Of a DNA stretch of 64,000 nt, positions 1-9,053 are shown piece after piece. The DNA is taken from contig CALFMP010000036.1 in the NCBI GenBank assembly GCA_937879965.1, forward strand, positions 620,001 through 684,000, in the 5' to 3' direction. Source of the stretch: QKMZ01 sp012965515 (lineage in GTDB: Bacteria > Cyanobacteriota > Vampirovibrionia > Obscuribacterales > Obscuribacteraceae). Numbering within the stretch: position 1 is the stretch's first letter; the number at the start of each line of letters is the position of its first letter. Under the pieces are notes generated by a model, which made no database searches, was not told where the DNA came from, and saw nothing but the letters and a program-made list of their open reading frames with translations. The translations under genes were made by a program, and so were the position numbers.

Positions 1-241
1 AGTATTGGTGGCAGTTTTTTGCCGAATTGCACGTGGTTTTCTCGAATCAAAAATGACCTTGGTCTTTAACCGACAATATCATGTTGCTTTTGTACCTAAC
101 CGGTAAAATGAGAATTGATGGTTTGAATTGTGCTCCACAAGTCTGATAAAGCTGGAATTGCTTACTAAATAAGATATATAGGTTGATCGGTGTTTTCGGG
201 CGGGCACAATTATTCTGAATATTAAAAATGGGACCTCGTTG

Positions 242-1924
242 ATGTACAAACCGAAGCGCCAGGTTCGCCTGGACCCGATGAAATATCCGCCCCGTATGAG
301 TGACCTGAAGAATTTGCTTCAGGAAGCTACCATAAACAAGGGCTGCACTGTAGAACTGCCCTTTGCTGCGATGAACAGCAAATGGAGTTTAACCGTTCGC
401 TCGGAGATCGGCGGCACTCAGGAGCCCATGTGGACACTTTATGAAGGCGAAGGCTCTAGCTCGCGAGTTGTGTGGAGCACGCCTTTCGACGACGTCGAGC
501 TTTTGCAGGACGTTCTTCACTTGTCGCTGCCTCAGGACATTCAGAAGGTCGCGATGCCTCCGGAAGTGGCTGCTGCTGCGCCCAAAGCAGAACCGGAGCC
601 GAACGGACAAGTGGAAGCACCGCATTCTTTTGCAGCTTTTGATAAATCCAGCGCTCTTATGAAAGAGTCGCACACCAATATGCCTGCTGCACAGCCGCAG
701 CCGTCTCAGCCTGCACCGCAACCCGCACAACCGCAGCAACAACAGGCACCACCTCAACCACAGATGCCGCCTGGCTATCCGCAACAAGTGCCTCCGGGTT
801 ATCCGCAGCCACAGATGCCGCCTGGTTATGGCTATCCGCCCGGCTACCCACAGCAAATGCCGCCTGGCTATGGCTATCCGCCTGGTTATGGTTACCCTCC
901 AGGCTATGGCTATCCGCCGGGTTATCCGCAGCAAATGCCGCCCGGATACGGCTACCCACCCGGGTATGGCTATCCACCTGGTTATCCACAGCAAATGCCA
1001 CCAGGTTATCCGCCGCAACAGATGCCGCCAGGATATCCGCAGCAGCCGGGCTATCCGCCGCAAGATCCGTCTCAAGCGGCACCACCGCAGGCACCGGCGT
1101 CCGGTGCTTATCCTCCTCAGCAAAATCCTTATGCATCTGGCAATTATCCGGCCGTCGACCCATACGCATCCGGTTCCTATCCTGCCATAGGTGGTGGTGG
1201 TAAGGACTTGATCGAGAAGCGTCCGAACTTTTTGCTCGGGCATTTCCTCGTTGAAGCTGGTCTTATTCCAGAGCCCACGCTTGAAGCTGCTTTGCAGTTG
1301 CAAGGCATGGTCAAAGCCGGCTCTCTCAATCCGAAACAAGCTGGTGAAGCCGTTCGCCGTGCGCACACACGTGGCGGCAAGGTGGACACCAACACATTCA
1401 CTGCGACGCCCGCCAAGAAGGTTGATTCTTCCGAAGTGCAGGGTACCGCGCCTCCGCTGGGGCAAGTTCTAATCGAAGCTGGTCTCATAAGCGTGCCCGT
1501 ACTTAAAGCCGCACTCAATCTGCAAGAAGTGGTGCGCACCGGTGCCCTTACTCGCGAAGAAGCTCTTGAAGCGTTTATCCGCGAGCACTACGGGGTCGAT
1601 GCGAAGAGCGCGCGCAAAGCCATAGCGAAGAATTCCATGGATTCGAAGGTCATTGGCTTGCTTGTCAAAGCCGGCTTGCTGACAGAGCAGGACGTGCAGA
1701 CAGCTCAAACGGTAAAGAAGAAGCACGGCGGTGATGTCGTAAAAATTCTCACTGCTGCCGGCAAACTCGACAAGGTTTTGCTTGGTGCTGCAAATCAGTG
1801 CCATGAATTGGTTGAGCAAAAGCGTTTGAAGGTTGAACAAGCAATCATCGCGCTCCACTATTGTGAGCGCATGCGTGTCAGTTTTGATGACGCAGTAGAA
1901 GAGATGGGCTGGGAAAAACCTTAA
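242..1924 (+). CDS. PPGY-repeat protein with C-terminal MshEN-like helical modules
   Basis: Function unknown; 560 aa. Three regions are visible: an N-terminal domain (about residues 1-110), a disordered Pro/Gln/Tyr-rich linker (about 150-300) dominated by PPGYPQQ and PPGYGY units, and a C-terminal part (about 325-560) with helical modules of the form LGxxLVEAGLIxxxxLEAALxLQ. Those modules resemble the MshEN/GspE N-terminal domain of type II secretion and type IV pilus ATPases, but no ATPase follows. The protein at 50145-51335 carries the same modules. There is no signal peptide or membrane segment. The ATG at 242 is chosen; a TTG just before it is in frame. No strong Shine-Dalgarno is seen, and nothing is evident in the 241 bases upstream. 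The stop lies 6 nt before the next gene. Confidence 0.85.
   Translation: MYKPKRQVRLDPMKYPPRMSDLKNLLQEATINKGCTVELPFAAMNSKWSLTVRSEIGGTQEPMWTLYEGEGSSSRVVWSTPFDDVELLQDVLHLSLPQDIQKVAMPPEVAAAAPKAEPEPNGQVEAPHSFAAFDKSSALMKESHTNMPAAQPQPSQPAPQPAQPQQQQAPPQPQMPPGYPQQVPPGYPQPQMPPGYGYPPGYPQQMPPGYGYPPGYGYPPGYGYPPGYPQQMPPGYGYPPGYGYPPGYPQQMPPGYPPQQMPPGYPQQPGYPPQDPSQAAPPQAPASGAYPPQQNPYASGNYPAVDPYASGSYPAIGGGGKDLIEKRPNFLLGHFLVEAGLIPEPTLEAALQLQGMVKAGSLNPKQAGEAVRRAHTRGGKVDTNTFTATPAKKVDSSEVQGTAPPLGQVLIEAGLISVPVLKAALNLQEVVRTGALTREEALEAFIREHYGVDAKSARKAIAKNSMDSKVIGLLVKAGLLTEQDVQTAQTVKKKHGGDVVKILTAAGKLDKVLLGAANQCHELVEQKRLKVEQAIIALHYCERMRVSFDDAVEEMGWEKP
767..1060 (+). repeat. In-frame PPGY / PPGYPQQ coding repeats
   Basis: Degenerate 12-21 nt coding repeats produce about fifteen PPGY units, several followed by PQQ or GYP. 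Codon choice varies between copies (ccgcctggctat, ccgcccggatac, ccacctggttat), so the peptide rather than the DNA appears to be conserved. Such PGY-rich linkers occur in annexin VII-like and opsin tails and are prone to self-association. Confidence 0.85.
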
Positions 1925-1930
1925 CCTCTG

Positions 1931-2800
1931 ATGGCAGACCATAACAGGAAGTTGGTTTTCCTTGGCGTAGGACAAGTCGCTCGTGCGTTGGCGCAGGTGT
2001 CCCACGAGTTCGCGCCCATACTTACGCAAACCACAACTTCCACGTCAGAACCTAAGTCAAAGAATCTGTTTCAATACTCGATGTATGGTACTACACGCAG
2101 TGCAGAACGGGTTGCTGAAATTCGCGCGCTTGGAATAGAACCGCTGGTGGTCGAGTCTTTCGAAAACCTTGGAGATTTGCTGGACGGCGCGTATGTAGTG
2201 GTGTCGTTTCCTCCCGACTCGGAAGCTGATGATGCGGCTTGCCGTGCCGCTCAGAAAGCAGATGGCATCGTATACATCTCCTCGACAGCGGTTTATGGAA
2301 AGAAAGAAGGAGTCGTCACCGAGGAATCTGAGGTCGATAGTGAATCGCCGCAGGGAAAAGCAAGATTGGACGCCGAGCAGAAGTGGCTGAAGGTTGGCGC
2401 GTCGATTTTGCGTGCCCCAGGTATCTACGGGCGGGGCAGCGGTCTGCATCAAAGGCTTATTAGTGGAAACTATCGCTTGCCCGGCGACGGTACGAATTTC
2501 GTATCGCGCATTCATGTAGATGATTTGGCGCAAATGATTATGAAAGCTCTGCTTTTGAACAAACGAAGTCAGATTTTTCTGTGTGGTGACACCCTGCCGA
2601 CAACTCACAGAGAAATAGTCGAATGGCTTGCAGAACGACTGAACTTACCAGTTCCCGATTCCTTGCCACTGGAACAATGTCACTATACTCAACGAGGCAA
2701 CAGGCGTGTCGATGCCGCTAATTCGTTGCAGCAACTCTCCGTTGAACTCAGATATCCAACATACAAAGACGGCTATTCTCATGAATTGCGCGGTACATAG
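1931..2800 (+). CDS. NAD(P)-dependent epimerase/dehydratase (SDR, YeeZ-like)
   Basis: A 289-aa short-chain dehydrogenase/reductase of the atypical extended type, probably a cytosolic nucleotide-sugar or small-molecule oxidoreductase. An N-terminal Rossmann fold shows G12-x-G14-x-x-A17. The SSTAVYG segment (S117, Y122) occupies the usual catalytic Ser/Tyr strand, RAPGIYG (about 161-167) matches the family's substrate-pocket strand, and R193-IHVDDLA is the typical post-core motif. An insertion of about 20 residues rich in Thr/Ser follows the first helix, where NADP-binding residues would normally lie, so cofactor preference is unclear. It starts 6 nt after the preceding stop, so the two are probably co-transcribed. 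The substrate cannot be named. Confidence 0.88.
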   Translation: MADHNRKLVFLGVGQVARALAQVSHEFAPILTQTTTSTSEPKSKNLFQYSMYGTTRSAERVAEIRALGIEPLVVESFENLGDLLDGAYVVVSFPPDSEADDAACRAAQKADGIVYISSTAVYGKKEGVVTEESEVDSESPQGKARLDAEQKWLKVGASILRAPGIYGRGSGLHQRLISGNYRLPGDGTNFVSRIHVDDLAQMIMKALLLNKRSQIFLCGDTLPTTHREIVEWLAERLNLPVPDSLPLEQCHYTQRGNRRVDAANSLQQLSVELRYPTYKDGYSHELRGT

Positions 2801-2969
2801 ATGAAGGTAGCTCGGCATCCCTGTGGCATTTAGACATGCACTTGAGCGAGCTGAGATCGCTGAAAGAGCTGGTACCTGTTGTAGACGACTGGCACTTCAT
2901 TCAATGGACGAACCGACGTGGTGAAGGAAGCTAAAGAGTCTGATTCCTCTTTCTTCTCATGCCGTTAGC

Positions 2970-3752
2970 TTACTTGCGCAGCTTTTGTACTGGCTCACCG
3001 ACTACGGTTTGAATGTTTGAGAAGACGATCTTGTCATTGGCGTCGCGCATTTCGTAACCGCCATTTGGAAGCAACAGCTGAGTAGAGATTTTTCTCTCTT
3101 GCTCGTCGAATGTAATTACCTCTCTGCTCTTGTCTTTGTTTTCTGTCTCCAGCGAGAAGAGCTTTCCATCAGCCATTCGTGTGGCTCTGGTTATAGACTG
3201 TGTTTTAGGATCAAGATAAACGTCAACTGTTGAAACAACATCCCCTGTCTCACCCAGCGTGTTTACCTCTTTGTATGCATTGTTTCCGTTAGGCTTGATG
3301 ACAGTTTTCAGCATCGGCTCTCTGGCGTCAGACTGATTTGCATTTTCACGAAACTGCGGTTTTTCTGGTGAAACCTCTGGCAGCGGCTTGCGCAGTATTG
3401 GTGCATCGTTGGCCTCTCCAGTTATCGATTTCAGCATGCTGCTGAATTGTTCCTTGACGCTTTTTATGAACTCCGGAGAAATTTCAGTGACAAAAGGAGT
3501 TCGCTGTCCCATCGACGGCGCGAAGGTTGATGTTCGGGACTCAAGTGTTTGTGTTTTTGCTGGCGTCGAATCGCCTTTGTCTGGAATGATCTGTAACCCA
3601 GGTAGATGGTCTCTGCTTGTGTTGGGGGCGCTGCTCAAATTTTGCATCTCAGTCAACTTCATTTCCGCAAATGGATGGGAGAAATTCTGGTGCGGGCTGT
3701 CCATCAGATCTCGAAGTTGCGACAGATTTTCAAAATTGTTGACCTGAACCAT
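2970..3752 (-). CDS. Hypothetical protein, Ser/Thr/Pro-rich N-terminus
   Basis: A 260-aa protein I do not recognise. The first 150 residues are polar and probably disordered. The last 110 form an amphipathic beta-rich segment with alternating short strands and turns (about residues 160-255, including VDVYLDPKTQSITRATRMADG and LLLPNGGYEMRDANDK), which looks like a small folded domain. There is no signal peptide. The ATG start at 3752 has GAGGT 8 nt upstream. The gene is convergent with the SDR gene and tandem to the operon ending at 3934, with 181 bp between. Confidence 0.75.
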   Translation of the reverse strand: MVQVNNFENLSQLRDLMDSPHQNFSHPFAEMKLTEMQNLSSAPNTSRDHLPGLQIIPDKGDSTPAKTQTLESRTSTFAPSMGQRTPFVTEISPEFIKSVKEQFSSMLKSITGEANDAPILRKPLPEVSPEKPQFRENANQSDAREPMLKTVIKPNGNNAYKEVNTLGETGDVVSTVDVYLDPKTQSITRATRMADGKLFSLETENKDKSREVITFDEQERKISTQLLLPNGGYEMRDANDKIVFSNIQTVVGEPVQKLRK

Positions 3753-3907
3753 TGGTAAAACCTCGTCATTGAGAAGCTGGTGTCCACTAGAAGTTCCGCT
3801 GGTCCGGAATGACTTCAGTGGTGGGGGAGCCTCAATAACTTACGATTTTGCTGTGGTGGACACCGGGCATATGTGTGGCGGAGTTGTGGCGACTATAGAG
3901 ACGCAAT

Positions 3908-3930
3908 GTGGGGGCGCGTTGCACGCGCCC
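3908..3930. repeat. Dispersed GC-rich hairpin, copy A (single hairpin)
   Basis: GGGCGCGT at 3912-3919 pairs perfectly with ACGCGCCC at 3923-3930 around a TGC loop. The element abuts the stop of the gene ending at 3934. It has the same design (GTGGGGGCG...CGCCC) as hairpins near 45727, 51404, 55249 and 59823. Confidence 0.6.
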
Positions 3931-3933
3931 TGC

Positions 3934-5523
3934 TTATCCAGGGAAGCGACGTTTGGGGGCGTGGAAGGGGAAGGTGAAGATCGTATTGCCGATTGGCACG
4001 GTAATCATCACTTCTTCTTTGCGAGTATTCAGGTAGAACAATTGTCCGGTCCTCGATTCGAACGGTTCGAGAGTTACAGGAACCAGACCGAACGCGCCTT
4101 GATTGCGAGAACGAACGAGGTCTTCTTCGATGACCGCTTGCGCCTGTTCTTCAAGCTCTTCCGGTGAGCGATTGAGCATGAATTTCTCCGGCGGCAAGAT
4201 ACGCTGCGTACCGCCCCACTTACCATAGATTCCGAATATGTTCGGTCCGCGGAACATGTCATGTCCCTTGGATGGGACGAATCCGCGAACGACGCGCGTC
4301 TTTTGAATATTGGCTAGCCATGGGCGATTATATGTATAGTCCCACATGGTCCGCTCGCGTCGCCTGTAGTCAAAAGTGTTTTCAGGGATGAGGAGAAACG
4401 GTTTGTGCGGTTCTGCGAACTCTGTCAAATTCGCTTTGCCAAGCCCGAGATCGACGCGTTTGTCTCCAATATTGGTGATGCATATGAGAACGCCAAGAAT
4501 TTCCCAGCAATCGACGATTGTGCATGCGACGCGAACTTGGTTCGTCGCCATATACTTGAGTGGAAAGTCCGCGTCTGCGAATTCCTGGGATCTCGGGCTG
4601 CCGTCTTCCCACTTGAATCGTACACTGCCCTGGATTTTTGGCGGTTGTTCGAAGTTAACTGACTTGTCTTTGATGCTGTAACTGCGCTCGAAATAATCAC
4701 GGGAGCGACTGCGTTTTCCAATCGAGTGATAAAACATCGCAGCTTCGCGCAGTGCGTCGGCGAGGTCGAGAGAGCGAGTCCCAGGGCTTTGCTCTAGGAT
4801 TTCCAGTCCCTTTTGGAAGTCCGCGTGTGCTTCCTCTGTCCATCCTCTTGCCCCCGCGACGGAGCCTTTTAAGATGTAACTCTCGCCGAGATCGTGGTCA
4901 TGTGGGTCGAGAATTTTTTTCCTGATCTCCAATGCCTCTTTGATTAGAGGTTCGGCTTTGGCGGCTTTTCCTTGATGGAAAGCCACAGCGGCTGCGCCAT
5001 GCAGCGCGTGGGCGTACTCGCGACTTTCGGTTCCGTGAAGTTTGCGCGCCAGATCGATGCACTGGTTATAAACTTCGCCTGCCGAAATGTACTTTTCTTC
5101 GTGCACATATACGTCAGCCAGCGACAGCCTCGCTGTGATCAGTTGATCGGGAGTGGCAAATAGTTTTTTCGCTTCTTTGATCGCTTCAAGAAGTTTGCTC
5201 TCCGCTTCTTCGTCTGCTCTGATTGCAGACGCCTTAAGACCGGCGTTCATAAGACGGTCAAACATGGTGGCGTTTGAAGGCAACGATTGTGTCATCGCTG
5301 CTGAAGCCGCTTTGGTGACACTACCGACGACGGGTTTTTCAGTTTTAGCTGTATCGTCGTCGGACTCTGACGTCTTTGCTGTTTTGCTTTCAACCCAGCC
5401 ATCATCAGCATTGGCGGGGACCGTCGCACAAAGGAGAAGCGCTGCTGCAAGCGCCAAAGATAGCGGACGTTTCACTTTGACGTCAGGCATCATTCTCGTT
5501 ATTGCTCTTTCTCTCGTGGTCAT
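3934..5523 (-). CDS. Secreted TPR-repeat protein of the LemA/two-component operon
   Basis: 529 aa from the ATG at 5523; a TTG at 5532 and an internal ATG 10-11 codons later are alternatives. A hydrophobic segment ending in VPANADD looks like a Sec signal with cleavage after ANA. About residues 110-290 contain at least four TPR-type helical hairpins of the long (42-residue) class, e.g. ADVYVHEEKYISAGEVYNQC and GAAAVAFHQGKAAKAEPLIK. The C-terminal 230 residues form a beta-rich domain of unknown kind, possibly a surface or ligand-binding module. It overlaps or abuts the histidine kinase stop at 5529, so it should be co-expressed as the last gene after LemA, the regulator and the kinase. Confidence 0.85.
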   Translation of the reverse strand: MTTRERAITRMMPDVKVKRPLSLALAAALLLCATVPANADDGWVESKTAKTSESDDDTAKTEKPVVGSVTKAASAAMTQSLPSNATMFDRLMNAGLKASAIRADEEAESKLLEAIKEAKKLFATPDQLITARLSLADVYVHEEKYISAGEVYNQCIDLARKLHGTESREYAHALHGAAAVAFHQGKAAKAEPLIKEALEIRKKILDPHDHDLGESYILKGSVAGARGWTEEAHADFQKGLEILEQSPGTRSLDLADALREAAMFYHSIGKRSRSRDYFERSYSIKDKSVNFEQPPKIQGSVRFKWEDGSPRSQEFADADFPLKYMATNQVRVACTIVDCWEILGVLICITNIGDKRVDLGLGKANLTEFAEPHKPFLLIPENTFDYRRRERTMWDYTYNRPWLANIQKTRVVRGFVPSKGHDMFRGPNIFGIYGKWGGTQRILPPEKFMLNRSPEELEEQAQAVIEEDLVRSRNQGAFGLVPVTLEPFESRTGQLFYLNTRKEEVMITVPIGNTIFTFPFHAPKRRFPG

Positions 5524-5528
5524 CGTTA

Positions 5529-7415
5529 TCAAATATCGTCCGTATCTTCATCGTCCTCGTCATCGAGGTCGTCATATCCGGGCGGAGCTTCCGGTAGTTT
5601 AAACCAAAACGTGCTGCCTTTTCCCTCTTCTGAAGTAAGCCCCATTTCCCCGCCGTGCTGTTCGACTATCGCCTTACAAATCGCCAGACCTAAACCGCTG
5701 CCGCCCTTTTGAGCCCGCTCTGGCGTGTTTACCTGCTCAAAGCGTTCAAAAATAGACTGATGAAATTTTTCAGGAATGCCCGCTCCCTGGTCTATTACTT
5801 TTACTTCAGTAAGTGACCTGCTAACTGAGGTTTCGACCGTAATTTTGCTCTTGGGCGGCGAGTACTTGATGGCATTTGACAGCAGATTTACAAGCACTTG
5901 TACCAGCCTGTCCGGGTCCGCGATCAGTTGTGCGGCGACGCCGGTTTTTTCCAGTTTGATTTTTTCAATTTGCGCCAAGTTGTGCACCGCATCGAAAGCT
6001 CGCTGCACGACCTGATCCATGTCGGAATGTTTGAAATTCATGCGCAGACGCCCCGCTTCCAGCTTGTCGATATCCAGCAGGTCGTTAATCAGTTTGATCA
6101 GTCGCGTGACGTTGCGCTCAGCAATTGAAACGCTCTTCCTGCCCTGGTCGTTGAGGTTGCCATAGATGTCCTCAGCTAGCATGGATAGAAAACCCTGCAC
6201 CGACGTCAACGGAGAGCGCAGCTCGTGGCTGACCATGGAGACGAACTCTTGCTTAATGCGCTCTACTTCCCGGCGTTCTGAGATATCTAGAATGACGAGC
6301 ATAAAGCGAGCGCCTTCGAAAGCTTCGAATTCGTTGACGGAAACTTCTACGGGGAACGGTTCGCCGTCAGCCTTTGCAGCTTCGAGTTCAAGGATGTGCT
6401 TGCGCCCCTTTGTCAGTAATTTTTGCAGTATGTCCTCGACCCCGGAGGTCGCTTCTTTGGGAAACAATTTTTGCACTGGTTGACCGGCAAGCGTGGCGAT
6501 GTCGTAGGCGAACATCCTTTCGGTTGCCGGATTGATCGATTCAATTGCCCCTTCGGTATTGATGATGACCAAACCGGTCGGCATCGTCTCGACGATGGTT
6601 CTCACTCGCCTTTCTGATTGCTGCAAGTTTTCCAATACGGCTCGTTCTTTCTCTGATGCGTCTTTTAGCGCATCTGCCATTTTGTTGAAAACTTTGTCCA
6701 AGTGAGCGATCTCGTCACCGCCCGGTAGAGGCGGATTGAGCGGTAGTCCGCTAGCAAGACGGTATGTGTTGTCCATGAGAACATTGAGCCGGCGTGCTGT
6801 TCCGCGATTGAAATACACGGCCAATGAAACGGCAATGATTATATTTAGCGCCACTCCGGCGAGCAGGAGTTGCTTGGTTTTTTCTCTCGACTCCGCTTGC
6901 AGCTTGGGGCTGAGGTCTTCGATCTTCCGCTCCTCAACGGCAAGCGTGTCGAACTTGGCCGCCAGCATCGGAATTTTGCTTCGCATGGAGTTGAGGTAGC
7001 TGCGCGCCGACGCCTGTTCGCCCGAGTCAATCATTTTTTTTACCGAACGAAAATCGCTCACCGCGCTATTGAGGAAAGCCTCCAGGTCATCTACTTTTCT
7101 CTCTTCATCCTTGTTGCCTGCGACCAGTTTTTTCAATTCTTTGAACACTTCTGGAATTAGCTCGGAGGCGTGCTGATAACGTTTTGCCATGCTGAATGTA
7201 CCGATCAAGCCATAGCCCGAGATGCCTGCAGCTTGTTGCGTCATCAATGAGTGTAATTTGTTGAGTTCTTTCGAGATGGCACGTGCGCGAGCCTCGCGCT
7301 GGACTTCTTTCTCGGTCTCGTTGAGCATCTGGTATAGCGTGGCGACGAATCCCAACTCAAAAATGAGCGGGATGGCAACCAGGATTAAGCCTTTGTGGGA
7401 GAGCTTCAGTCTCAC
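5529..7415 (-). CDS. Membrane sensor histidine kinase (CHASE3-like, HAMP, PAS, HisKA, HATPase)
   Basis: A 628-aa sensor kinase. Transmembrane helices at about 9-28 and 183-202 enclose an extracytoplasmic four-helix CHASE3-like domain. HAMP follows (about 203-255), then PAS (about 268-380), HisKA with phospho-acceptor H397 in VSHELRSPLTS, and HATPase_c with N514 (N box), D542-QGAG (G1) and G571-GSGLG (G2). The tail is very acidic. The start is a GTG at 7415; no ATG occurs before residue 30. It lies 89 nt after the OmpR-type regulator gene, its likely partner. A paralogue of the same architecture is at 18083-19891. Confidence 0.95.
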   Translation of the reverse strand: MRLKLSHKGLILVAIPLIFELGFVATLYQMLNETEKEVQREARARAISKELNKLHSLMTQQAAGISGYGLIGTFSMAKRYQHASELIPEVFKELKKLVAGNKDEERKVDDLEAFLNSAVSDFRSVKKMIDSGEQASARSYLNSMRSKIPMLAAKFDTLAVEERKIEDLSPKLQAESREKTKQLLLAGVALNIIIAVSLAVYFNRGTARRLNVLMDNTYRLASGLPLNPPLPGGDEIAHLDKVFNKMADALKDASEKERAVLENLQQSERRVRTIVETMPTGLVIINTEGAIESINPATERMFAYDIATLAGQPVQKLFPKEATSGVEDILQKLLTKGRKHILELEAAKADGEPFPVEVSVNEFEAFEGARFMLVILDISERREVERIKQEFVSMVSHELRSPLTSVQGFLSMLAEDIYGNLNDQGRKSVSIAERNVTRLIKLINDLLDIDKLEAGRLRMNFKHSDMDQVVQRAFDAVHNLAQIEKIKLEKTGVAAQLIADPDRLVQVLVNLLSNAIKYSPPKSKITVETSVSRSLTEVKVIDQGAGIPEKFHQSIFERFEQVNTPERAQKGGSGLGLAICKAIVEQHGGEMGLTSEEGKGSTFWFKLPEAPPGYDDLDDEDDEDTDDI

Positions 7416-7504
7416 AACGTACCGATTTATTTGCCGCCGGAATATCGGACTGGCGCGTCGATAGACGCTCCAAAGGTGTTATACCCCAATAATCCCGCAA
7501 GGGT

Positions 7505-8191
7505 TTAGGTTTTCAGCTCGGGCGCGTGCAGTTTGTAGCCGACTCCGTGCAGGGTTTGGATTACTGAGTCTTCGCTGTCGCCGTCAATTTTCCTGCGCAG
7601 GCGCTTGATGCAAGTGCGAACGGTTTCCGGTGCCGCATCATTTTCCGATCGCCAGACACGATCGAGCAATGCTTCGGCACTGAATACTTGATTCGGATGG
7701 CGCATTAAGAACTCGAGCAATGCAAACTCTTTAGGCAAGAGCCTGATGTCGGCACCGCCCTTGGTGACAGCGAAAGTACGAGGGTTGAGGCTGATGTTTG
7801 CGGCGCGTAGGACATTGTCGGTGACTGTTTGCGGTCGTCGCAACAAGGCGCGAATCCGTGCCGACAGCTCCTTCATGTGAAATGGTTTGGTCAAATAATC
7901 GTCGGCACCGGCGTCAAGTCCCTGTTCAATCTGTTCGGTCAAATCCTGCCCGGTAAGCATCAAGACTGGCGTTTTTCCGCCATCCTGACGAAACTTCTTC
8001 AATATCTGAATGCCGTCATATACAGGCAATTGCCAATCCAGAATGATCAAGTCGTAGGGATAAATGCCGATTAGTTCCATCGCCTCGTCGCCCTTTGACG
8101 CTGTCTCAATCAGGTGATGGTCGTGTTTGAGCCAATCTTCGACAATTTGTCGCAGATCAAGATCATCTTCAACTATCAGTATTTTTGCCAT
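7505..8191 (-). CDS. OmpR/PhoB-family response regulator
   Basis: 228 aa from ATG 8191 (a GTG three codons upstream is possible). The receiver domain has the acidic pair E8-D9, phospho-acceptor D52 in LIILDWQLP, and conserved Thr and Lys in MLTGQD and YLTKPF. The C-terminal half is a winged-helix DNA-binding domain (LLPKEFALLEFLMRHPNQVFS, then the recognition helix TVRTCIKRLRRKI). Such regulators typically bind direct repeats spaced about 11 bp. It sits between LemA and the CHASE3-type kinase in one minus-strand operon, so the two form a likely cognate pair. It is a candidate binder of the 17-bp promoter element found at 20.9-40.9 kb. Confidence 0.95.
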   Translation of the reverse strand: MAKILIVEDDLDLRQIVEDWLKHDHHLIETASKGDEAMELIGIYPYDLIILDWQLPVYDGIQILKKFRQDGGKTPVLMLTGQDLTEQIEQGLDAGADDYLTKPFHMKELSARIRALLRRPQTVTDNVLRAANISLNPRTFAVTKGGADIRLLPKEFALLEFLMRHPNQVFSAEALLDRVWRSENDAAPETVRTCIKRLRRKIDGDSEDSVIQTLHGVGYKLHAPELKT

Positions 8192-8220
8192 GACCTTCAC
8201 AGCTCAGCGCTTGCAGGAGA

Positions 8221-8850
8221 CTAATTCCTCTTTTCCTCAACGGGAGAGCCGAGCTTGATTACGCCACCAGGCTCTTGCGCGGCGCTGCTGCCCCCAAAGC
8301 TTACTTTCACCGGATCGAAGGCGTTGGGATCTTCGATGCCGAAGTAGGTTTGTGGTTTGAAACCCATAGGTCCGGCGATGAGCACGGACGGGAAAGTTTC
8401 AACCGCCGTGTTCATCTCGCGCACGTTGGCGTTGTAAAAACGACGTGCTTGTGAAATTCTCGTTTCGGTGTCGTTGAGCGAGTTTTGCAACTGATTGAAG
8501 TTTTCGTTGGCTTTCAACTGCGGGTAGGCTTCGCTGAGTGCCATCAGTTTTGTGAGAGCGCCGGTCAAAGCGTTGTTCGCCAGTGCTTGAGCTTCCGGTG
8601 CCCCGGAAACGGCCGCTGCGTTGTTGCGTGCTTTGATTACCGCCTCCAAAGTGTCTTTCTCGTGGCTGGCGTAGCCTTTCACGGTTTCGACTAAGTTGGG
8701 GATCAAGTCGTATCGTCGGCGCAATTCCGTCTCGATTGCCGACCAGCTTTCCCGAACGCTCTGTCTGAGCATGACCAGCTGGTTGTAGGTGCCGACCATC
8801 CAGAGAGCGATAACGCCCAAGAAAACCAGCATACCGATTCCTATGTACAT
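8221..8850 (-). CDS. lemA: LemA family membrane protein
   Basis: A 209-aa LemA-family protein. One N-terminal transmembrane helix (about 2-20) is followed by the characteristic coiled helical core: YNQLVMLRQSVRESWSAIE, the LRRRYDLIPNLVETVKGYA segment that is the family signature, and the RRFYNANVREMNTAVETFPS block. The C-terminal 40 residues are a variable tail. GGAG lies upstream of the ATG at 8850. LemA function is unknown, but it often accompanies DUF2207 proteins or peptidases; here a DUF2207 gene is 5.7 kb away on the opposite strand. It is the first gene of a LemA - regulator - kinase - TPR operon, divergent from the Ser/Thr kinase gene at 9054. Confidence 0.95.
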   Translation of the reverse strand: MYIGIGMLVFLGVIALWMVGTYNQLVMLRQSVRESWSAIETELRRRYDLIPNLVETVKGYASHEKDTLEAVIKARNNAAAVSGAPEAQALANNALTGALTKLMALSEAYPQLKANENFNQLQNSLNDTETRISQARRFYNANVREMNTAVETFPSVLIAGPMGFKPQTYFGIEDPNAFDPVKVSFGGSSAAQEPGGVIKLGSPVEEKRN

Positions 8851-9053
8851 GCAAATCTCCAGGTGTTGGATGGTGGTTCGATTATACCTCCGAATACTGC
8901 AGGGTTTTGCCGGTTGGCAACGCCAAGCTGGGCGGGTTTTTGGTCTTTGTCAACGGGTTAAACCACTCCCTTTCTTCATCATTTCTTCTCTTGACAACCA
9001 GGGATAGCCTGACATACCCTTAAATCGCCCCATTACGGCACTTACTACAACCG

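Noticed and set aside
389..1465. Long minus-strand frame opposite the PPGY protein
   Set aside because: Arg/Ile/Leu-biased shadow of the repetitive coding strand; no ribosome site or family signal.
3769..4167. Plus-strand 132-aa frame over the end of the TPR protein gene
   Set aside because: Mostly antisense to a well-supported TPR gene; no start signal.
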